From positions 1 through 15,905 of the forward strand of contig DAOUFM010000174.1 in the NCBI GenBank assembly GCA_034429975.1: a stretch of DNA of 15,905 nucleotides. Direction: 5' to 3'. Position 1 is the first letter of the stretch. The number at the start of each line of letters is the position of its first letter. This stretch comes from UBA6170 sp034429975 (lineage in GTDB: Bacteria > Chloroflexota > Anaerolineae > Anaerolineales > Anaerolineaceae). This document shows, one piece after another, positions 6,218-13,742 of this stretch. Below the pieces are notes generated by a model. The model saw only the letters and a list, made by a program, of their open reading frames with translations, did not search any database and was not told the origin of the DNA. Position numbers and translations under genes: made by a program.

Positions 6218-8434
6218 TTACAATCGCTTCGTGCGCAGCAATTGGGCATTGATAGCCACGATGACTGTGCTCAGCGACATAAAGATGGCGCCAACAGCGG
6301 GTGAGAGTAATATGCCCCACGGTGCCAACACTCCAGCTGCCAGAGGAATAGCGATTACATTGTACCCTGCCGCCCAGATCAGATTCTGGCGCATCTTGCG
6401 GTAGCTGGCTCGGCTCAGTTCGATCACCTTGACCACATCCAGCGGGTTGGATTTCACCAGAATGATCCCAGCGCTCTCCACGGCCACATCCGTTCCACTG
6501 CCGATTGCAATGCCCACATCTGCGCGGGTCAATGCAGGAGCGTCATTTACACCATCTCCAACCATCGCCACGCGCAATCCCTGCTTCTGCAGTTCGATTA
6601 CCTTCTGATCTTTGTTTTCCGGCAGCACCTCGGCAAAATAGGTATCGATACCCAATTCACCTGCCACCGCTTTGGCCACTGCCTGGCTGTCGCCAGTCAG
6701 CATAGCCACCTGCACGCCCATCTCATGCAGCCGTTGGATGGCTTCATGGCTCTCTGGGCGGATCACGTCCGCCAAAGCAAGCGATGCCAGTAGCTTGCCA
6801 TCCTGCACAAGATGAACCACACTTTGCCCTTTGGCGCTGGCAGCTTGATCGAAGGTTGACAGCAATTCAGGAAGGGTGACGTTCAGCATTTCCAGCAATC
6901 GTGGTCCGCCAACGTAGACATCATGTCCATTCGTTTTGGCGTGGATACCGCGGCCTTTGATCGCTTCAAAATCCTGCACAACAGGCAAGTCCAGACCCTT
7001 CTGCTGCGCAGAGCGGCGGATGCCCTGGGCGATGGTGTGTTCAGAATCGCCTTCCACAGCGGCGGTCAACGCCAGGGCATCCTGCGGTTTGATCCCATCT
7101 ATGGTTTCGATTCCCACCACCCCAAAACGACCTTCTGTCAGTGTTCCAGTTTTATCAAAGACGATCATGTTGATTTCGCGGGCTGCTTCTAACGCCAGTC
7201 GGTTCCGCACCAGGATGCCATTGTTAGCTCCCATTGCTGTGGTGATGGCCACCACCAGCGGGATGGCAAGACCCAGCGCATGCGGGCAGGCGATCACCAG
7301 CACAGTGGCCACGCGCTCGATCACTTTTACATTGAACCCAACCCCAATCGTCCAAGCGATGGCAGTGATCACAGCGGTGCCCAAAGCGATGTAAAACAAC
7401 CACCCGGCAGCTCGGTCAGCCAACAACTGGGTGCGGCTCTTAGACATCTGAGCCTGCTGCACCAAACGCATGATACCGGCAAGAGCAGTCTGATCGCCTG
7501 TGGCGGTCACGCGTACACGCAGGCTGCCATCCCCATTGATTGAACCCCCTACGACCTTTTCACCCGGGTGTTTGTGAACCGGCTTCGACTCGCCGGTAAT
7601 CATGGATTCGTTTACTGCCGACTCGCCGTCCTCAACCTTGCCATCTGCCGGAACACTAGATCCCGGTCGAACAAGCAGTAGATCCCCGGATTTTAGTTCA
7701 GACACAGCCACTTTCGTTATCTGGCCATTGGCTTCTATGCGCTCGGCAGAGTCTGGCATCAATTTAGCCAGGGCGTTTAGAGCGCCTGATGCCTGCCGGA
7801 TGGAACGCATCTCGATCCAGTGCCCCAGGAGCATGATGGCGATCAATGTCGCCAGCTCCCAGAAGAAATCCATCTGGTTCGCCAGGAACAGACTGGCCAC
7901 GCTGTAAACAAAAGCTACGATGATGGCCAGGGAGATCAAGGTCATCATACCCGGCTGGCGGTAGCGAATTTCAGGGATTGCCATCTTGATAAAAGGCAAG
8001 CCGCCATAAACAAAGACGATTACTGCAAAGATAGGTGTAATCCAACGCGAACCAGGAAATACTGGCATTGAAAATCCCAACAAGGTCTGGAAACCCTGGC
8101 TAAAAAGCAGCACCGGCACCGAGAGTATCAGCGATACCCAGAACTTGCGCCTGAACATCCGCTCGTGGCCGGAGTGGTCCACGTGCGCGCCGTGACCCTC
8201 ATGTCCGTTATGATCCATGGACATATTATGGTCGGCGTGTCCTCCCATTTCCATCTCCTTCTTGTTCATTTCATGACCAGCATGGGTGTCATGGTCAGCC
8301 GCCATCTTGTCGTGATTGTGCTCGATCCCTGTCATATCATGCATAGGACGGTCGTGTTCATAATTTGAGTGATGCATCGTGGAATGATCTATGTTCTGTG
8401 TTTTTTCCTTAGCTTTTTTTGATTCTTCAGTCAT
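6218..8434 (-). CDS. copB: CopB-type copper-transporting P1B ATPase with His-rich N-terminus
   Basis: The product has 738 residues and exports copper (Cu or Ag) from the cytoplasm using ATP. Residues 17-92 carry 18 His and several Met, a metal-binding tail found in CopB-type pumps in place of CxxC domains. Eight membrane helices are visible. The ion-site motif in the sixth is CPH (Cys383-Pro-His385), diagnostic of the P1B-3/CopB group; the last two helices hold Tyr691-Asn692 and Met719-SLST, also group features. The phosphorylated Asp427 lies in DKTGT; TGES (actuator) and GDGVNDAP (hinge) are intact. AAGGTG precedes the ATG. It lies 230 nt after cueP on the same strand. The exact ion, Cu(I) or Cu(II), cannot be read from the sequence. 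Confidence 0.95.
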   Translation of the reverse strand: MTEESKKAKEKTQNIDHSTMHHSNYEHDRPMHDMTGIEHNHDKMAADHDTHAGHEMNKKEMEMGGHADHNMSMDHNGHEGHGAHVDHSGHERMFRRKFWVSLILSVPVLLFSQGFQTLLGFSMPVFPGSRWITPIFAVIVFVYGGLPFIKMAIPEIRYRQPGMMTLISLAIIVAFVYSVASLFLANQMDFFWELATLIAIMLLGHWIEMRSIRQASGALNALAKLMPDSAERIEANGQITKVAVSELKSGDLLLVRPGSSVPADGKVEDGESAVNESMITGESKPVHKHPGEKVVGGSINGDGSLRVRVTATGDQTALAGIMRLVQQAQMSKSRTQLLADRAAGWLFYIALGTAVITAIAWTIGVGFNVKVIERVATVLVIACPHALGLAIPLVVAITTAMGANNGILVRNRLALEAAREINMIVFDKTGTLTEGRFGVVGIETIDGIKPQDALALTAAVEGDSEHTIAQGIRRSAQQKGLDLPVVQDFEAIKGRGIHAKTNGHDVYVGGPRLLEMLNVTLPELLSTFDQAASAKGQSVVHLVQDGKLLASLALADVIRPESHEAIQRLHEMGVQVAMLTGDSQAVAKAVAGELGIDTYFAEVLPENKDQKVIELQKQGLRVAMVGDGVNDAPALTRADVGIAIGSGTDVAVESAGIILVKSNPLDVVKVIELSRASYRKMRQNLIWAAGYNVIAIPLAAGVLAPWGILLSPAVGAIFMSLSTVIVAINAQLLRTKRL

Positions 8435-8568
8435 ATTTCACCTTGAATAGTAGCGAATAATCGAGGCGGTACTATTTATTGATCATGTTGTCTACCACCC
8501 AACAAAACCGCCGACGCATTCATCTTGGCTGGATGGCGACATCGGCGAGGGTAATTCTATTCTACCTG

Positions 8569-8582
8569 ATATCCCATGATAT
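8569..8582. repeat. Small palindrome upstream of the CopB-type ATPase gene
   Basis: ATATC-CCAT-GATAT is a perfect 5-bp inverted repeat in the 230-nt gap (8435-8664) before the ATPase. It may be an operator, but it matches no copper-box consensus I know (CopY, CueR or CsoR), and no convincing -35/-10 pair stands next to it. Confidence 0.25.
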
Positions 8583-8614
8583 TCTATTTACCATATGATC
8601 AGGGTTGATTGACG

Positions 8615-8652
8615 GGGAGGGGAGCAACTCACTAAGCTGACTCTACCCTCCC
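8615..8652 (-). terminator. GC-rich hairpin after the cueP gene
   Basis: GGGAGGG (8615-8621) pairs with CCCTCCC (8646-8652) around a 24-nt loop, 13 nt past the cueP stop. It may end or attenuate transcription before the ATPase gene, but there is no T-tract after it on the minus strand, so it is a weak intrinsic terminator at best. Confidence 0.3.
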
Positions 8653-8664
8653 AAAATTGGATCT

Positions 8665-9234
8665 TCAGTTGAGTTGAAGTGCCGTCGTCAGGCAGGTATT
8701 GCTTCCAGCATAGGTTGAGATGGGTGCCTGAGCGACTTTCCCATCGTAGCTGACGCTTACAAACCCATCAATGTTGCGGGGCAGCCACACCCCTACAAAT
8801 CCGTTCGCCATGGTGGTCAAGTCGGAATTGACGATCTCTTTACCTGCATTATCGGTAATGACCGTGTGAATTTGCTGGTTGACCAGTTCGCCCTGGCAAG
8901 ATGTCAGGCTGTGTGTACCACAGGGATGTGTTTGCGAAAGGTAAGGTGCGAAGGAGAGATAGAACTTATCCTTGGGAAGCGCCACCCTAACTTCGTCTGA
9001 TGCATCTGAGAGGATAAGATAATCGCTGGTGATGCTAGCCCGGAGTCCCGAGGCATCCGATATGGAACTGTCGAGTTTTTGTACAATTTCCTCAACAGAA
9101 AGTCCATTTAATCCATATTTTTCCAGGAAAGCAGTGTTCGATTGGCTTACAGGTTTCTTCACCAGAAAGGCACCGACTGTGATCACAATGGCTGCAACGA
9201 TTATTGCAATTATCAATCCTTGAGGTTTTTTCAT
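8665..9234 (-). CDS. cueP: CueP-family periplasmic copper-binding protein
   Basis: The product has 189 residues. Residues 6-25 are a hydrophobic signal or anchor, placing the rest outside the cytoplasmic membrane. The signature region is THPCGTHSLTSCQGEL, and a third Cys lies near the end (NTCLT). The three Cys are 105, 113 and 181. Their spacing, 8 and 68, is the same as that of the three functional Cys of Salmonella CueP as I recall them (96, 104 and 172), which strongly supports the assignment. In Salmonella CueP is a major periplasmic copper store and supplies copper to a superoxide dismutase. Here it sits between the SHOCT pair and the CopB-type ATPase and probably accepts copper outside the membrane. 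AAGGA is about 10 nt from the ATG, a little far. Confidence 0.9.
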   Translation of the reverse strand: MKKPQGLIIAIIVAAIVITVGAFLVKKPVSQSNTAFLEKYGLNGLSVEEIVQKLDSSISDASGLRASITSDYLILSDASDEVRVALPKDKFYLSFAPYLSQTHPCGTHSLTSCQGELVNQQIHTVITDNAGKEIVNSDLTTMANGFVGVWLPRNIDGFVSVSYDGKVAQAPISTYAGSNTCLTTALQLN

Positions 9235-9328
9235 TGATTTGGTTTCCTTTTCCTAAAAATTCTATAAATTTGGCCAGATTGGGAGAGTAAATTCAGTGAG
9301 CCGGCCTTGCGCTTCCATTTTGTAGCTA

Positions 9329-9538
9329 TTAGTGAATATCTTTTACCATGGTCTGGTATTGCTCCTGGGTGATCTCACCTCTGGCATATCTTTCGTCAAG
9401 GATCTGTTTGGCGGTTGCACCGTTATTTTTTGCGTGCGCGCCGTTGTTACCGAACAACCCCTTGACCAGCAGAACTGCCAGAACGATGATAATGACCCAA
9501 AAAACCAGCATGCCACCCATCATTCCAAAACCCATCAT
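9329..9538 (-). CDS. SHOCT-domain small membrane protein (second of a pair)
   Basis: The product has 69 residues. A Met/Gly-rich start (MMGFGMMGGM) leads into one transmembrane helix (about 9-27). The C-terminal 30 residues, ATAKQILDERYARGEITQEQYQTMVKDI, are a SHOCT domain, a short C-terminal helix pair with the typical ILDERYARGEIxxEQY pattern. It starts 7 nt after the stop of the other SHOCT gene, with AGGTG as ribosome site, so the pair is co-translated and the products may form hetero-oligomers. Small SHOCT proteins are frequent near heavy-metal genes, but their molecular role is not settled. The N-terminal Met cluster could bind Cu(I) (inference). Confidence 0.85.
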   Translation of the reverse strand: MMGFGMMGGMLVFWVIIIVLAVLLVKGLFGNNGAHAKNNGATAKQILDERYARGEITQEQYQTMVKDIH

Positions 9539-9545
9539 CTTTCAC

Positions 9546-9800
9546 CTACCTTGTTCCCAGATCAACTAATAGTTTTTGAAACTCTTCTCGGGTAATCTCA
9601 CCCTTTGCGTAACGTTCTTTTGCAATATCGACCGCAGAAAGCGTGGTGTTGTTAAATTCTCGTTCCGAATTGTTATTGCTTAATCGCTTCACAATCCAGA
9701 TAACCAGGAATATCACACCAATGATCAATACGACCGAAATGACCAGGTTGATGAGCATGCCAATCCAACCAAGACCACCGTACCAATAACCCATCATCAT
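9546..9800 (-). CDS. SHOCT-domain small membrane protein (first of a pair)
   Basis: The product has 84 residues. The N-terminus (MMMGYWYGGLGW) precedes one long transmembrane helix (about 14-37), then a basic/polar linker and a SHOCT domain (SAVDIAKERYAKGEITREEFQKLLVDL). The starting ATG is taken as the first of three in tandem; AAGGA lies about 9 nt before it. It is the first gene after a promoter with four phased regulator boxes, so it is probably induced by the neighbouring two-component system. It shares its layout but little sequence with the next gene, as expected from an old duplication. Confidence 0.85.
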   Translation of the reverse strand: MMMGYWYGGLGWIGMLINLVISVVLIIGVIFLVIWIVKRLSNNNSEREFNNTTLSAVDIAKERYAKGEITREEFQKLLVDLGTR

Positions 9801-9859
9801 AATGTTTCATCCTTTCATGTTGCCCAATCAAGAGCTGTCCGTTTTTTACTTACAGGATT

Positions 9860-9914
9860 ATCTTAACCTGGGAGGATGAAGCATTATTAAAGGGTTTGTA
9901 AAGTTTCGTTAAAG
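9860..9914 (-). promoter_or_regulatory. Activator-type promoter of the SHOCT/cueP unit: four 11-bp-phased boxes
   Basis: Read on the plus strand, TGAAG (9877-9881), TAAAG (9888-9892), TAAAG (9899-9903) and TAAAG (9910-9914) recur with exact 11-bp spacing. On the minus strand they read CTTTA or CTTCA and are followed, after 11 nt, by TAAGAT (9860-9865) as a likely -10. No good -35 is needed if an OmpR/PhoB-type activator covers that region. The same layout occurs at 12684-12738. Confidence 0.7.
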
Positions 9915-9931
9915 AAAACAGGAAAGTAGTT

Positions 9932-9951
9932 CCCCTTTATTTGGGAAGGGG
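9932..9951 (-). terminator. Possible weak terminator at the end of the kinase gene
   Basis: CCCCTT (9932-9937) and AAGGGG (9946-9951) form a 6-bp stem around an 8-nt loop that includes the kinase stop codon. The bases after it on the minus strand are only mildly T-rich, so some read-through is likely. Confidence 0.3.
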
Positions 9952-11082
9952 GATTAGGAAAGAAAAAGTACTGCCTTTCCCTTCGCCATTACTCTCAGCC
10001 CAGATTTTCCCCTGATGTGCCTGGACGAGAGCCTTGGCGATAGTCAAGCCAATACCGCTGCCGCCGCTGGCACGGTTTCTTGACTTGTCGGTGCGGTAGA
10101 ACCGATTGAATATGAAGGTGAGTTGTTCGGTGGAGATTCCGATTCCGGTATCCTTAACAGCGAAAAGTATCTCTGACTTTTCCCGGCGCACACTTATGGA
10201 CACTTTCCCTCCATTGGGAGTATATTGCAAGGCATTTCCCACCAGGTTCGTGAGCACCTGAATAATACGGTCTTTGTCCACAAAAAGGTTGGGTAAGCCG
10301 GGTTCCACGTCAGTCACCAGCTGGATGTTCTTATCTTCGAATTGACGTCCAAGAGTACTTTGAATTCTCTCGATCAAGCGTTCAGGTGGTACAGGGGCGA
10401 GATTCAACTGAAATGCCCCAGCTTCCACCCGGCTTAATTCCTGTAGATCATTCACCAGGCGCTGTAGCCGGTCGATTTCTGAGTGGATCTGCTCGTAGGT
10501 TTCCGGGTCGGCGGGTAAAACGCCATCCATCAATCCCTCCAGGTATCCTTTGACTGCTGTCAGTGGGGTACGCAGTTCGTGGGTAACATCCCCAATCAGT
10601 TGCCTGCGTATGGTCTCAGTCTTTTCCAGCTTATCTGCCATCTGATTGAACCTGAGCGCCAACTGGCCTAATTCATCTGTCTGATCGGCTTGCTGACCTC
10701 CAGGGAGAGCCAACCTTTCTTGGTATTCTCCCTCCGCGATGCGTTGGCTGAGGCTCATCATGTGTAGCATAGGGGTGACCACCTGGCGGCTGATGAAAAA
10801 GCTTGCCAGGATTGCTGCAATCAAAGCCGCGAGTGCAGCATATGTGACTGCTTCGTACACTGCCGTGGTGTACTGAGAAAATAACTCGGATTGCATTTGC
10901 TGGTTGTTGCCCATCGCGTTAGCATTGTTCATGACCTCGTTCATGCTGGCCATGTGACGCTCAAAAGCCGCAGGGACAGACAAGCTGGCGGCGGTTATCA
11001 GAATAATTGCACCGACTAATACCACGAGAACATACGAAAGGAATACTTTCCAGGCCAGATGCGTACGTAAAAACTTCATCAT
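9937..11082 (-). CDS. Sensor histidine kinase with Met-rich extracytoplasmic loop
   Basis: The product has 381 residues. Two transmembrane helices (about 13-36 and 77-97) flank an extracytoplasmic loop of only 40 residues that has five Met (44, 47, 51, 57, 63) and His43, a good candidate for Cu(I) or Ag(I) sensing. HAMP (about 98-152) follows, then the dimerisation/phosphoacceptor helix with His168 in GDVTHELRTPL, then the ATPase domain: N-box NLVGNALQY (279-287), DTGIG (311-315) and GGSGIGL (340-346). All catalytic motifs are intact. It starts 8 nt after the response-regulator stop, so the two form one operon. The general type is BaeS/PhoR-like; the ligand is inferred from the Met loop and the copper neighbours. 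Confidence 0.93.
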   Translation of the reverse strand: MMKFLRTHLAWKVFLSYVLVVLVGAIILITAASLSVPAAFERHMASMNEVMNNANAMGNNQQMQSELFSQYTTAVYEAVTYAALAALIAAILASFFISRQVVTPMLHMMSLSQRIAEGEYQERLALPGGQQADQTDELGQLALRFNQMADKLEKTETIRRQLIGDVTHELRTPLTAVKGYLEGLMDGVLPADPETYEQIHSEIDRLQRLVNDLQELSRVEAGAFQLNLAPVPPERLIERIQSTLGRQFEDKNIQLVTDVEPGLPNLFVDKDRIIQVLTNLVGNALQYTPNGGKVSISVRREKSEILFAVKDTGIGISTEQLTFIFNRFYRTDKSRNRASGGSGIGLTIAKALVQAHQGKIWAESNGEGKGSTFSFLIPLPK

Positions 11083-11090
11083 GACATCAC

Positions 11091-11774
11091 CTACTTATCT
11101 TCGAACCGGTAACCGACCCCGCGGATTGTTTCGATCATGGATAAAACCCCCAGTTTTTGGCGAACATGGCCGATATGGACGTCCACCACCCGAGCATCAC
11201 CAAAATAATCGTATCCCCATATCTTCTCCAACAGTTGTTCGCGGCTGAGCACCATACTCTGATGCTGGGCAAGAGTCAACAGTAAATCAAATTCAACCGA
11301 AGTTAGATCGATCAAATTTTCACCGACCCAAACCCGCCTGGCGGCAACATCGATACGAAGGTGCGCGAAATTAAGAACAGCAGCTTCCCCGGCATTCCCA
11401 GTTGGGTTCTGTAGGCGCCTGAGAGCTGCTTTGATGCGGGCGACCAGTTCACGCGGACTGAAAGGCTTGGTCAAGTAATCGTCTGCACCGATGGAAAGCC
11501 CCACGATCTTATCCGTTTCCTCCGACCGGGCTGTAAGCATGATCACATAAACGTTCGACTCTCGTCTCAGGTTAGCAAGCAGCTCAATCCCGTCCATACC
11601 AGGCAGCATGACGTCCAGCACGATGACATCCGGCTTGAAAGAGCGGGCGGCAGCCAACCCTGATGGCCCATCATAGGCAGATTGGAATTCATATCCCTCC
11701 GTCTTCAAATAGGCACTTAAAACGTTATGAATGGAGGATTCATCATCGATTATGAGTAACTTGGCAGCAGGCAT
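11091..11774 (-). CDS. OmpR/PhoB-family response regulator
   Basis: The product has 227 residues. The receiver domain (about 4-117) has the acidic pair Asp10/Asp11, the phosphorylated Asp54 (VIVLDVMLPGMDG), Thr81 and Lys103 (TKPF). The C-terminal winged helix (about 130-225) has VEFDLLLTLAQHQ, the recognition helix DARVVDVHIGHVRQKL, and the wing IETIRGVGYRFE. This family usually binds direct repeats with 11-bp spacing, and exactly such repeats lie before the SHOCT pair and before the Met-rich protein gene on either side, which are its likely targets. AAGGA precedes the ATG. Its own promoter (11775-11823) shows only a weak TATGAT-like -10 and none of the repeats, so the system may be made constitutively or by partial read-through. 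Confidence 0.95.
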   Translation of the reverse strand: MPAAKLLIIDDESSIHNVLSAYLKTEGYEFQSAYDGPSGLAAARSFKPDVIVLDVMLPGMDGIELLANLRRESNVYVIMLTARSEETDKIVGLSIGADDYLTKPFSPRELVARIKAALRRLQNPTGNAGEAAVLNFAHLRIDVAARRVWVGENLIDLTSVEFDLLLTLAQHQSMVLSREQLLEKIWGYDYFGDARVVDVHIGHVRQKLGVLSMIETIRGVGYRFEDK

Positions 11775-11823
11775 CTTATTTTCCTTGTAGTAAATTTAAT
11801 CATATATCCATTTTACATATAAA

Positions 11824-11851
11824 CAGGGATCGGCGGAACTGCCGATCCCTG
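11824..11851 (-). terminator. Intrinsic terminator after the Met-rich PepSY-like gene
   Basis: A perfect 11-bp GC-rich stem (CAGGGATCGGC, 11824-11834; GCCGATCCCTG, 11841-11851) with a 6-nt loop is followed on the minus strand by TTTATATG. It separates the Met-rich protein gene from the two-component operon. Confidence 0.75.
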
Positions 11852-11873
11852 GTAAGGAGGAGTGTGGATCAGA

Positions 11874-12641
11874 TCATTCCCACATTTCAATAAAGGTGCC
11901 GTGCCAGGTGTGCAGGAAAATCTGTCCACTATAGCCATTGACACTCAGCATTCCTGCTGGTTGGTTGTCTTTCATAATATCGATGGTGTAATAACCATAG
12001 AAAGGATCTGCATCGGTTGCAGTCTTGTATCCGGGATACTGCTGGTCCAAATACTGCTGTGCGAGTTGCAACGCTTGTTCGGCAGAGACAGTCATCTGAG
12101 TAGAGGCGGAAGAGGAGTTGTTGTAGTATCCTCCCATCATACCTGCACCGCCCATCATGCCATACCCGCCCATATGTCCATATTTCTGATTCCACATCAT
12201 GTTAGGACCATATTCGGGATAGACCAAAAGGGTGGTAGGATCTACAAGCAACTCTATGGCGCCAATGCCGGTACTTTTCTCGACGATGCGGGCATAGGCG
12301 TTATTGTTGAAAACCATGATCTCCTTGAGTTCAAGATCGGAATTGTTCAGGTTCTTCAAATAACCCTCGACAGCCTGTTTGGTCTGGTCGACAGTCAGGG
12401 GATTAATATTAGTAGGGTCTTTTTTTTCGAATGAACCTGTCGTGTTAAAACCACCCATCATGTTATATCCGCCCATCATCGAATAGCCTGGATTATTAAT
12501 CGTCTGCCCTCGGATACCATTCAAAGTGTAATTATTCGCGAAAACATTGGAATGCCCGAGGAAGAGTGCTGTTCCAAAGACTAAGACAGCTACAACAACG
12601 CCGCCGATTACCGCTAATGTAATGCCCAAATTTTTATTCAT
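11874..12641 (-). CDS. Met/Gly-rich membrane-anchored protein with two PepSY-like repeats
   Basis: The product has 255 residues. Residues 6-29 form a signal or membrane anchor and the rest is extracytoplasmic. Two segments resemble PepSY folds: about 83-140 (TVDQTKQAVEGYLKN...IELLVDPTTLLVYPE) and about 184-246 (TVSAEQALQLAQQYLDQ...GMLSVNGYSGQIF). Each is preceded by a Met/Gly-rich linker: YSMMGGYNMMGG (54-65), then NMMW...GHMGGYGMMGGAGMMGGYY (147-173). MMGG repeats are suited to soft-metal thioether binding, so a periplasmic Cu(I)/Ag(I) sponge or carrier is plausible; this is inference. AGGAG lies 9 nt before the ATG. The gene has its own terminator and a promoter with four phased regulator boxes, so it is probably a main target of the adjacent two-component system. 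I do not know a named family for the whole protein. Confidence 0.8.
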   Translation of the reverse strand: MNKNLGITLAVIGGVVVAVLVFGTALFLGHSNVFANNYTLNGIRGQTINNPGYSMMGGYNMMGGFNTTGSFEKKDPTNINPLTVDQTKQAVEGYLKNLNNSDLELKEIMVFNNNAYARIVEKSTGIGAIELLVDPTTLLVYPEYGPNMMWNQKYGHMGGYGMMGGAGMMGGYYNNSSSASTQMTVSAEQALQLAQQYLDQQYPGYKTATDADPFYGYYTIDIMKDNQPAGMLSVNGYSGQIFLHTWHGTFIEMWE

Positions 12642-12683
12642 AATGCTTACTCCTGTTCATTTTCAGATTCTCATTACTGTCTT

Positions 12684-12738
12684 AGTGTATCGAGGATGAG
12701 TAAAGGCTCTTTGAAGCATTCTTAAAGATTATGTAAAG
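12684..12738 (-). promoter_or_regulatory. Activator-type promoter of the Met-rich gene: four 11-bp-phased boxes
   Basis: Read on the plus strand, TAAAG (12701-12705), TGAAG (12712-12716), TAAAG (12723-12727) and TAAAG (12734-12738) recur every 11 bp. On the minus strand, TACACT (12684-12689) stands 11 nt beyond the last box as a likely -10, the same distance as at the SHOCT promoter. The two sites also share CTTTAAnAATGCTTCA. Confidence 0.7.
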
Positions 12739-12811
12739 ATTGGGAGGAGGTGTTTTTGCCTTTCCTCATTTTATAAAAATTTATTATTTTGATTTGACAT
12801 ATTGAAAGCCA

Positions 12812-12817
12812 TAGTTA
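12812..12817. repeat. Target-site duplication, left copy (TAGTTA)
   Basis: TAGTTA abuts the left inverted repeat of the IS982-family element and is repeated exactly at 13743-13748 against the right one. Confidence 0.8.
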
Positions 12818-13742
12818 ACCCAAGTTGCTACCACAGGAAGTTGATGGAGGTCGCGAGGACAAACAGAGCGACTTTAAGTTCAAAACCACGTGCGGTCACC
12901 GCATGAATTGATTTCGGCAACAGCCGCTCCAACAAACTACCAGTCGTTTCAACCATTTTGCGAATGGAGGCTTGCAGATACGTGAAGAAAGGCGGAACGG
13001 GACGCAAGGAGTTGCTCTTGCGAAGCGGCAAGAGTTCCACCCCGGCTTCTCGGAGCACATCTTCGACGGTGTAGTCGTTATAGGCTTTATCGCCGGTCAA
13101 CCAGGAACCGCTGGGTACATTCAGATCATAACGGGATAAAGCCGTCGTATCACTCGTGGCTCCAGGAGCCAGAAAGAATTCAACCGGTTGTCCACTTTCG
13201 GTAATCAAGATATGCACCCGTACGCCATAGAAAAAGCGCTTTTTACTGGCAATGTAGCCCCGCCATGCCTCGCCCTGATACAGTTTGCAGCGCGGGATGC
13301 GGTAGTTGTCGCAGGCGGCAATCGGGTAACTGTCCAAAACATAACTGGAACGCTCATTCAGCAACTTCCAATATTCGCCCAACGAAAGAAACAAGCTCAG
13401 AAACAGGTCGGCGATCCGATGCAGGCGTCGGTTGAAACGGCTTCTACTCAACATATTCGGTATGTAGCCATACTCATACAGAAACTGACAGCTCATCCGG
13501 AAGTTCCCTCGGAAGTACAACATTGCCACAATCGCCGCGGTCATGACTTCCGCATCCGTCATCTGGCTTTGGCGATCCTCGATATGATGCAGTCCCTTCA
13601 GCAGGTCATCACAAAGACAAAACACGAGTACAATTTGGGTGTCCATGCGCTTCTCCGGTATCGTTTTGGCTTGAGCACCTTTACTTTACCTCAGTTCGCA
13701 TGGACCTTTTATTTCACTACCCATCAAGGTAGCAACTTAGGT
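12818..13742 (-). mobile_element. Complete IS982-family insertion sequence (925 bp)
   Basis: Terminal inverted repeats of 15 bp match except for one base: ACCCAAGTTGCTACC at 12818-12832 and the complement of ACCTAAGTTGCTACC at 13728-13742. One transposase gene fills the element and its stop codon lies inside the left repeat. TAGTTA flanks both ends as a target duplication. Length, ends and transposase type fit IS982. Intact ends, duplication and reading frame suggest a fairly recent insertion. It interrupts no recognisable gene. Confidence 0.9.
12828..13646 (-). CDS. IS982-family DDE transposase
   Basis: The product has 272 residues, slightly short of the usual size but apparently complete. 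It cuts and joins the ends of its insertion sequence. The catalytic triad is visible: Asp105 in VLDSYPIAACDNYRI, a typical IS982 motif; Asp186 in LTGDKAYND; and Glu233 in ASIRKMVETTGSLLERL. GGAG lies 7 nt before the ATG. The stop TAG is formed within the left terminal inverted repeat. No frameshift or internal stop is present, so it could be active. Confidence 0.92.
   Translation of the reverse strand: MDTQIVLVFCLCDDLLKGLHHIEDRQSQMTDAEVMTAAIVAMLYFRGNFRMSCQFLYEYGYIPNMLSRSRFNRRLHRIADLFLSLFLSLGEYWKLLNERSSYVLDSYPIAACDNYRIPRCKLYQGEAWRGYIASKKRFFYGVRVHILITESGQPVEFFLAPGATSDTTALSRYDLNVPSGSWLTGDKAYNDYTVEDVLREAGVELLPLRKSNSLRPVPPFFTYLQASIRKMVETTGSLLERLLPKSIHAVTARGFELKVALFVLATSINFLW

Noticed and set aside
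6936..7394. Plus-strand open frame of about 150 codons
   Set aside because: It lies entirely antisense to conserved catalytic parts of the CopB-type ATPase and has no ribosome site or recognisable protein features.
9254..9269. Possible further pair of 11-bp-phased boxes (TAAAA, TAAAT) before cueP
   Set aside because: Only two imperfect copies in an A/T-rich stretch, without G at the fifth base; chance is likely.
11862..12434. Plus-strand open frame of about 190 codons
   Set aside because: It is antisense to the Met-rich PepSY-like gene, whose composition, promoter and terminator all support the minus strand.
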